From assembly GCA_003427395.1 (NCBI GenBank), contig BFEA01000444.1, positions 799,452-837,661 of the forward strand: DNA of 38,210 bases, in the 5' to 3' direction. The position numbers and the translations under genes were made by a program. A model generated the notes under the pieces. It was not told the DNA's origin, did not search any database, and saw only the letters and a list, made by a program, of their open reading frames with translations. Numbering within the stretch: the first letter of the stretch is position 1; every line of letters starts with the position of its first letter. This DNA comes from Chara braunii (lineage: Eukaryota; Streptophyta; Charophyceae; Charales; Characeae). Positions 32,068-38,210 of the stretch are shown here, piece by piece.

Positions 32068-33836
32068 TAACAGTTGCCTGCCGTTATCCCTGGTGGAACG
32101 ACATCTGGGTATGAGAAAGTGAGAACTAGGCAAAAAGAGAAGTTTTCTTTTAATATACATGGTCGATTGCTTGATACCTTGACTATCGTTGAAGGTGCCT
32201 TAAGACTGTGGCCTAAGTGTGAAGTACTTATTATAAGAGGTCAAGCCGAGTCGCCCTCCCCTGGTCGATAGAACCTTGCTTTTGAGGAACTTTTTGGTAT
32301 ATGAGCGACGTGAATGAGGAGGAATGACTGATAAGCGCGAAGTGAGGGGTTTAAACGACAAAAATCTTTCCTTGAGTTCAGACTGAATTATGGTATACTG
32401 TCTGCCTAAGTCCCTTGACAGTATCAGTTGGCCGCGAGTTGAGCTACCTAACAGATTGTCTAGATGTGACGACCGATAAAAGTTTGAGAAGTAGTGGTTA
32501 TTTAGCTAGCGATTTGGCTAACCAGAAGAGAGGCTTATGTTTTAAGTATGTGTAATACATAAACATGTATTTGTTTTTATGACAGTTTTATCTGAATTGT
32601 TGCTATATATCCGTTTTTCTATGTTTTGTTTGATATTTGATTAATGACGTATGTATGGGTTGCCTTTCAGAGAGGACATAGACTTTGCATGAAACCCACA
32701 TCTGGCATGGGACCAGAGGTAAATGGGGTGACTCATTCCTGAGGAAGGTGGTTCTTCCTCAAGGGAGTAAGTCAGCGTGTATAGTTATCCTCAGTGGAAG
32801 TACATTCTTGAATTGTTATCCCCTCGTTGAGACTTAAGGAAGCAGTTATCAGTCTCGATAATGATAGTGAGACCCACGCCGGAATTATGTTCCTGATCCA
32901 TTAGTGGGGTGTTGTTATCTTTCCTATGGTAGGAAAGTAACTATATTATCTGTTGAGAGAAGAGGAAGGGGCTTGTTACCTTGCCGAAACTGTGATGACT
33001 AAGTGAAACAACTATTGCTTAGTGAGAGCGGTTCTGGAATAGCGACCTAGGCTCGTTTCCCGTTAAGTAGGACCACCATATTTGTAAAGGTGCGAATTCG
33101 CTCTTCGCTGCCTTGATAAGTATGGATGGGGATGTCCATTTGACCATGATAGGGTCGGTGAGGTGCCAGCGTTGGAATCAGAGAGGGCTGCGGTGAGGCT
33201 TGATCCTTAGAGCGCGGCCCGGGAGTCAAGATGTTATCTCATGAGGATTACACAACCTCTCTGTATTAGATGCTTTGCTTAAGGATTGATGGGGTAACAA
33301 TTGTATCATGTTATTTACTCATTGCTAGTCTCATTTTTGTTTCATGGAGTCTGAAATACGTTTTTGAGGATTATCTTGTTATATAACTGGCAGTTGAGTT
33401 GACTTCATGTTGTTGTTTATAAAACGTACCGTGCTCTTCGGTTTCAACCTTTGCCAATATATTGTGTCTATTATGTTGTGATTATTGTTATCAATAGATG
33501 TTGTTTACCATGGGTTGTACTGCATGTTGGATTCATGTTTGGAGTATCCACTTGTATGACATATGTATATTGTGTCCTTCCTCGATAATAGAAACCATAA
33601 GTGGTTAATGCCTGGATTATGATTTGAAGGATTTATAGGTGAATATTTATGCTTTATTTAGGTGAGTATTTATTCAAAGACTCTCTTCGGTAACGCCGTT
33701 GTTCTGAATAGATTCTTATATGTACCTTCATGATGAGAACATGATAATTTTAGTGGAATATATCCTGCATTAGATTTAGTTGCGTAACTTCCCTCGAGTC
33801 TCGACCCTAACGCCGCTCGTTGTTGTTCAACAGGTG
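32068..33836 (+). other. Non-coding leader of the giant element
   Basis: 1.8 kb of A/T-rich sequence between the primer-binding site and gag, with no recognisable domain and only short open frames. CTCGTTGTTGTTCAACAG just upstream of gag resembles a 3' splice acceptor, so a spliced leader is possible but unproven. Confidence 0.6.
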
Positions 33837-34916
33837 ATGGGGGCGAGGGAGCTCGAGGTGGAAGAGTCTCAAGGGAAGATTGGGATCGAGGAACTTGCCT
33901 ACCTGTTGGGTGTGCGTGATTGGGAACGAGACAACCTACCCAAGGTTGAGATCGACTTCTTCCAAGACTATCATGTTTCTGACTTCCTTGATAAGTTTGG
34001 ACAGATAGCATCCCACTGCAAGTGGAATGAGGAGCAGATGCTGAAGGAGGTCATAAAGTATATCCATATAAGCTTGAAGGATGAAGTTGGTGGGTTGGTT
34101 AGAAGAGCGGGGTCATCATGGAGGAGGTTTTATGATGACATGTAGAATAAATATCGGCTAGGTGAGGAACAACAGACCAAAGACGATCTTGATAAGATAG
34201 ATCGATATAGTTATGTGTCAGAAGGGCACTTCCTGGCGGAGTATGAAAGCGCACCGCGCAAGGTCTGGGCATTGTCTGAACATGACAAGTGTTTTGTCTT
34301 CCTGATGAACTTCACGGATGCTGAGCAGCGAGATTTGATCCGTGGGACACAGGGAAGATTAATATGGGGTAAGATCCAAGATAACTTTGAGCAGGAGGAT
34401 TTCGACCAGTACCTCTGCCATACTCTACGGGAAGCGAGGAAAAGAAAGAAGGCGGTAGATAATGAGAAGAGTGGGCTTGGCAAAAGGGCAAATGACCTTG
34501 CAGCAAGCGCCTCTAACGGTATGGGAGGTGCGTTTCAGAAAGACGCTAAGATCGTCAAACGGAATCATAGATGGAGCGAGGAGAAGAAAAAAGAGTCGTG
34601 CATTGAGAGAAAAGGGGTGTCGGTTAAAGTGAGGGATGGGGCAACTAATACTTGTGAGAGGACGTTTGACGCTCCAAGCAAGAAGAGAACAGAGGAGCGA
34701 AGGGTTCAGAGAGAAGTTGGTATGGCTCTACCACTTGTTGTATCTGATCATAAAAAAAGGTGTGACGACAAGGGTGCGTCGTCAACTGCAAATTGGAAAG
34801 GGCGAAAAAATAGTAGGCGGCGAGAACAGTAGTCGAAGGTAGTATGTGCTTGTTGTGGGAAGACTGGTCATACCCCTCGTAGATGTAAGATGGCAAAGGA
34901 GGGAGTTAAGAGGTGA
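33837..34916 (+). pseudogene. Gag of the giant-LTR element, with CCHC zinc knuckle and two in-frame TAG codons
   Basis: One reading frame of 359 codons from the ATG at 33837 to the TGA at 34914, interrupted by TAG at 34143-34145 and 34830-34832. The capsid-like part includes LLGVRDWERDNLP, YHVSDFLDKFGQIASHCKW, KYIHISLKDEVGGL and, after the first TAG, NKYRLGEEQQTKDDL, IDRYSYVSEGHFLAEYESA and DKCFVFLMNFTDAEQRDLI. A Lys/Arg-rich linker follows. After the second TAG comes a zinc knuckle at 34845-34886 (CACCGKTGHTPRRC, CX2CX4HX4C). This is the layout of a retrotransposon Gag, and it differs in sequence from the chromovirus gag. The frame is otherwise open, so decay is mild or the stops are read through. 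The start could be different if the leader is spliced. Confidence 0.85.
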
Positions 34917-34917
34917 G

Positions 34918-35051
34918 ACCTATAAATAAATATTTAGGCAAAGGCTTGGTTCCCCTCAATAACTATCATCTTTTCGTTTTGTTTCGTTCATAACAAGAGA
35001 GAGGTTAGAAAGGCGTTAACAGTCTTGAACAACCTATAAATAAATATTTAG
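34918..35051 (+). repeat. 20-bp direct repeat, 114-bp period
   Basis: ACCTATAAATAAATATTTAG occurs at 34918-34937, directly after the gag stop codon, and again at 35032-35051. The identical pair points to a recent duplication or a slipped deletion where pol would normally follow. Confidence 0.92.
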
Positions 35052-35742
35052 TAGGCTATAACAATGTGAAAGACTCGGTTGCTGGACTGATAAGTGATTA
35101 TCTGGTTATTTTTGCTCTTAAGATGGATCCTCGGAGTTTTATGAGACGTACGCTTTATCTCACATATATTTTTTATTTCGGGTGTGAGATATTACTTCTT
35201 GGGATTGTGCATACGTTCTGGGCTTGATTATCCACTCTTTAGGCTGACTCTAGGTTTGGTTGAATACAAGTGAAGGCCTTGTAAGAGTCATCTGTCCGTA
35301 CACTGAAACCCTTTTTATTTTTGTCAGAACAATTGGGATCGTTTTGTATATATAAGTCTTTTATGATTCGTAAGGTATATTATATAAGGTCTTTTGTTTT
35401 TGATTGGGACCTGGAATTGTGATTTGAGACTTGTGAGGATTTCATACTCGAGATAATCTGATTTTCTCCTCAGAACCATTTTGGTATGAGCTGTGGTTTC
35501 CCCGGGGTGCAAGATCGTGCATGTTCTGGTTGTCATTGACATTCTCACCATTGAAACCTTGTGGGCTCTCGACTTGTGTTTGATCTAACGTATGAGAAAG
35601 AAAAGAATAACAAGGTAAAGTAAAAAGGTGGATGAAGTGCGCAGACCAAAGAGGGTTCAATGAAGTGAAGAAAGTGTGATTTTGAATGAAAGATTTATAG
35701 GAGACTTGAAGAATCCATAAATTTATATAAAGAGAGAGGTTA

Positions 35743-35995
35743 TTGATTTCATCTGGACTCATCTTCAAGTGAAAGATATGTTAAAAGGATATATGGATAA
35801 TCCATCTGTGAGTGAGAGGATGACTGAGAGATTTTTATGGTTTGATTTTATCTAGACTCATCTTTAAGTGAAAGATATGTTAAAAGGATATATGGATAAT
35901 CCATCCGTGAGTGAGAGGATGACTGGGAGATTTTTATGGTTGATTCTCCTTCAAGTGGGAAGGGGTCTTAATGCACTTTATGGAAGGCTCATCCT
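35743..35995 (+). repeat. 99-bp tandem repeat, two copies plus a decayed third
   Basis: Copies start at 35743 and 35842 (GAAAGATATGTTAAAAGGAT, then GTGAGTGAGAGGATGACTG) and differ at a few positions. A degenerate third starts near 35940 (TTGATTCTCCTTCAAGTG). Confidence 0.9.
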
Positions 35996-36080
35996 TGAAT
36001 GACAGGGTGGCTTGAAAGATTTTTTAAGAGTTTTATCCTCCGCCAGAATCGACAACTTCATGTTGTTGGTTCTCAACTGC

Positions 36081-36426
36081 CGGTGGGGGCGTCGTCTGCG
36101 GCAGGGAAACCCGCCTTATTCTGGGACCCCTCATGTTTGGCCTTTGGTTGTGAATCACATGTGATTTTGTACGCGGCAGAGAATAAGGAAAGAACCGTCA
36201 GAATCGGCATCCCCGTTTGTTTAAGTCATATGGTAACCGGTAGAGGTGTCACTTGCGGCAGGGAAACCCGCCAGATTCAGGGACCCTTCACTTAGCTTGT
36301 TATATGCTACAAACGGTCTAGCGCGCGACAATGATTTCCATGATTGAGAAGATTAAAGTTTTGACCAATAGTTGGTGGGAGTGTCGTCAGCGGTCGGGGA
36401 AACCCACCTGATCTTGGGGACCCTCC
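36081..36426 (+). repeat. Three GGGAAACCC hairpin modules
   Basis: Modules of about 53 bp at 36081-36133, 36238-36290 and 36373-36426 share GGTGGGGGCGTCGTCTGCGG-like sequence, a hairpin, and a GGGACCC tail. The hairpins are at 36100-36115, 36257-36272 and 36392-36408. The outer pairs are GGC/GCC in the first two and GGT/ACC in the third, a double change that keeps pairing. The intervening sequence is not conserved. Confidence 0.85.
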
Positions 36427-37558
36427 AATCGGCTTTAGTTTTCTTGAAAGTGACGTTGTCAATGAGTGTGAAATAAGTGAGTTTTATTTGGAAGAAGATT
36501 ATGAGAGGTTGCTCATTGAGCAAAGCTTATGGGTGAGATTGACAAAGTGTGTGACCAAAGAGAAGAACCCTGTCCGTAAAGGTAGGATTTATGAGAAAAA
36601 TGGGTGACTTTCTTTTATTTTGAAAGACTAAGTGAATATCCTCACCCATCCCTTTGATGAATCACTAAAATTAGTGGTTTTAGAGTGACAGTAATGGCTT
36701 GTGGGATTGGGCTTAACAAGGCCCTACCCATAAGGTACATTTGGGGTATGTGTAATGGGATCAAACACCCTAATCTTCTAGATTAGCTGAAAGATTAAGG
36801 TATTTGATTAAACCCCACAATTGGGTGTCCCTTTTAGGGAAGAGCTCGAAAAGGAGTGTATTGATCAGTTGGAATTGAGTAATTGATGTGTGAAAAGAAA
36901 AGAGTCTAAATAAAGATTGAGGTCCTGAATTTTAACCCACCACTGAATTTGAGTTTTAGCCAGCGGTAGGATGATCAGGGTGCTTGACACGACAGAATAT
37001 CGCTCAAAGAGACCGGAAGTGGTGTAGTCTTAAGTTCGCACTAGATGACTTCCTGTCCGCGATTACAGTGGCTGGAAAGTGGTTTTATCCACTTTGTTAG
37101 ATTAAAGTGTTTGTGCTAGCCGATCATTCGGCTATTGTAGACTGCTATTTTGATCAGGAACTAAAAGATATTTTTGACCGATGATTTTGTCCATTTTCTT
37201 CTGAAGGATCAAGGCTTGGAGTCGATATAACTTAATGATCATTTTTTGTTAAGTTACTGACTCGAAAGAGGATATTATATACTTTTTCGCGAGACTATGT
37301 TTAAAATAGTACTTGAATAGGAATGCTTGGTGCAACGAGGATGTCGCTTAATAGGGTCCGGGCAGGCTGTCGTACCAAATACCCTTACAAGGGTATTTGG
37401 CGTGTTTTTTTCACAAGTCACGCCGGTGCCGCCTCAACCAGGGTTGACGGCGTGCTCGTGGGTGGAAGTTGAGTCATGGTCGGAGGAGCGGCGCGCGCAA
37501 GGTATCGACAGCGAGGTGCAACCATGCGCATGCCGGGCATGCGCTGCGACGCAGCCTT

Positions 37559-37700
37559 CCCCGTACGGGTCTCGGTACGGACCGTACGGACGGACGGACG
37601 GACGTCCGTACGAGCGTACGGACGTCTTCCGTACGAGCGTGCTACGGCCCAAAGGGGGGGTGCTAGGGGGGGTTTAAGGGCATGGGGTGTTGGGGGGGGT
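37559..37700. repeat. GTACG palindrome cluster and G-run
   Basis: Dense GTACGG/CCGTAC motifs with GGAC tandem repeats and short nested palindromes (for example CGTACGGACG facing CGTCTTCCGTACG), followed by runs of seven to eight G. No gene. It is likely to fold strongly and may have stopped the assembler. Confidence 0.8.
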
Positions 37701-37743
37701 TGCCGGGGGCACTGGAGTGTTGTTGAAAAAAAATTATTAATAA

Positions 37744-37950
37744 TTTTTTTTTTTGGTGAAAAATGAGAAAAAAAAAAGGACTGCCCGCGTCCCCGCGGGG
37801 CTCAGCCTGGCAGGCAGTGGCGCGTGGCAGGGCTGTTTCGAAGGGCAGGCCGAAGCAGCCCTGCCCCGCGCCACTGCCTGCCACGCTGAGCCCCGTGGGG
37901 ACGCGGCCAATCCTTTTTTTTTTTCTCATTTTTCACCAAAAAAAAAAAAA
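37744..37950. mobile_element. Small foldback element (about 90-bp arms, 21-bp loop)
   Basis: The left arm 37744-37834 (T-run, GGTGAAAAATGAGAAA, A-run, then GC-rich GGCAGGCAGTGGCGCG) is complementary to 37856-37950 with few mismatches. The loop is 37835-37855. A/T-rich outer ends with a GC-rich core suggest a MITE or foldback insertion. A second short palindrome (ATTATTAATAAT) abuts it on the left. Confidence 0.88.
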
Positions 37951-38119
37951 GGACTTTGTGTGGACTGGGCGGGCCTTGGGGCCTTCGTGTGCTTATATAT
38001 GAGGTTGTGCCATCGTTGTGGGCGTCAACACCAACACTTTTTGCTGTAGCCCACATTTGTGTTGTCGCCCACGCGACAATGGTGTTGGAGGCTGCTCACG
38101 GCAACGCACACACACATAA

Positions 38120-38120
<1 letters not shown>

Positions 38121-38210
<90 letters not shown>
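38121..38210. repeat. (GA)n simple repeat at the right edge
   Basis: GA dinucleotides with one interruption, running off the window. Both edges of the window are GA runs, typical of contigs that end at unassembled simple repeats. Confidence 0.97.

Larger units (their letters stand above)
34917..37367 (+). other. 3' interior of the giant element, no pol
   Basis: I searched both strands for protease, RT, RNase H and integrase motifs and found none. Short open frames look like chance. The stretch instead holds three repeat sets (34918-35051, 35743-35995, 36081-36426). The last bases before the LTR (GGGTCCGGGCAGGC) are purine-rich but not a clean polypurine tract. Confidence 0.7.
23443..38210 (+). 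mobile_element. Giant-LTR, gag-only retrotransposon (incomplete at the right edge)
   Basis: Order on the plus strand: an 8.6-kb LTR (23443-32047), two bases, a tRNA-Asp primer-binding site (32050-32067), a non-coding leader, a gag pseudogene (33837-34916), 2.4 kb without pol, then a new LTR start at 37368. No protease, RT, RNase H or integrase is visible in the 5.3-kb interior, so the element would depend on proteins from another element. Gag-only elements of this sort are known as TR-GAG; long elements without coding capacity are known as LARD. What is unusual is the LTR size. The right LTR is incomplete and the target duplication on that side is outside the window. Confidence 0.75.
37368..38210 (+). 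repeat. Start of the 3' giant LTR, interrupted and incomplete
   Basis: 37368 to about 37553 matches the start of the 5' LTR (23443 to about 23626) with about 15 differences by hand count, including the palindrome at 37375-37400. After that the sequence no longer resembles the 5' LTR. A foldback element and simple repeats follow up to the window edge. The rest of the LTR, if present, is outside. Confidence 0.75.

Noticed and set aside
5660-34832. Recoding of TAG as sense in this genome
   Set aside because: Many interruptions in the retroelement frames are TAG, but TGA also occurs (about 5276) and frameshifts are common in the chromoviruses. The TAG codons replace different amino acids, so ordinary decay explains them.
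35999-36295. 98-residue plus-strand open frame as a pol remnant
   Set aside because: It spans two of the hairpin modules and shows no protease, RT, RNase H or integrase motif.

Overview
This window is intergenic, transposon-packed nuclear DNA of a eukaryote, most likely a streptophyte (land plant or charophyte alga). The evidence is Ty3-type chromodomain retrotransposons, a primer-binding site matching the 3' end of plant-type tRNA-Asp, long simple repeats at both ends and no convincing host gene. A Chara-like alga is a guess only; nothing here proves the species. No rRNA or tRNA gene and no CRISPR array were seen.

Layout. 1-1442: a long imperfect palindrome (foldback element) between GA and TC simple repeats. 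1443-2628: unassigned flank. 2629-8358: chromovirus A on the minus strand, cut off upstream of its protease region, carrying a 452-bp insert with an 8-bp target duplication and a Tn5 mosaic-end library adapter that marks an assembly fault. 8359-23442: chromovirus 2, also minus strand, apparently inserted into A. It is split in its integrase/chromodomain region by a 7.7-kb unit at 10395-18100 that has TG...CA ends and a 4-bp duplication (ACGT). 23443 to the window end: a second, larger unit of the same family.

The main result concerns those two units. The second (23443-32047, 8.6 kb) is followed after two bases by a tRNA-Asp primer-binding site, then 5.3 kb of internal DNA whose only recognisable gene is a gag with a CCHC zinc knuckle, then a new start of the same terminal sequence at 37368. 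I therefore read 10395-18100 as a solo LTR, and 23443 to >38210 as a gag-only, non-autonomous LTR retrotransposon with LTRs of about 7.7-8.6 kb, larger than the few-kilobase LTRs normally described.

The giant LTRs carry arrays of potential RNA hairpins. One array has 8 copies in the solo LTR and 9 in the full element, with an invariant TAAGTT loop and stems that change in a compensatory way. A second array has 5 and 8 copies. A third set of three hairpins, again with a compensatory change, lies in the internal region. A palindromic hairpin sits at the very start of each LTR. These are the best candidates for an undescribed system. The elements themselves are decayed: all pol regions carry stops and frameshifts, chromovirus A lacks the RT core, and chromovirus 2 lacks its protease.
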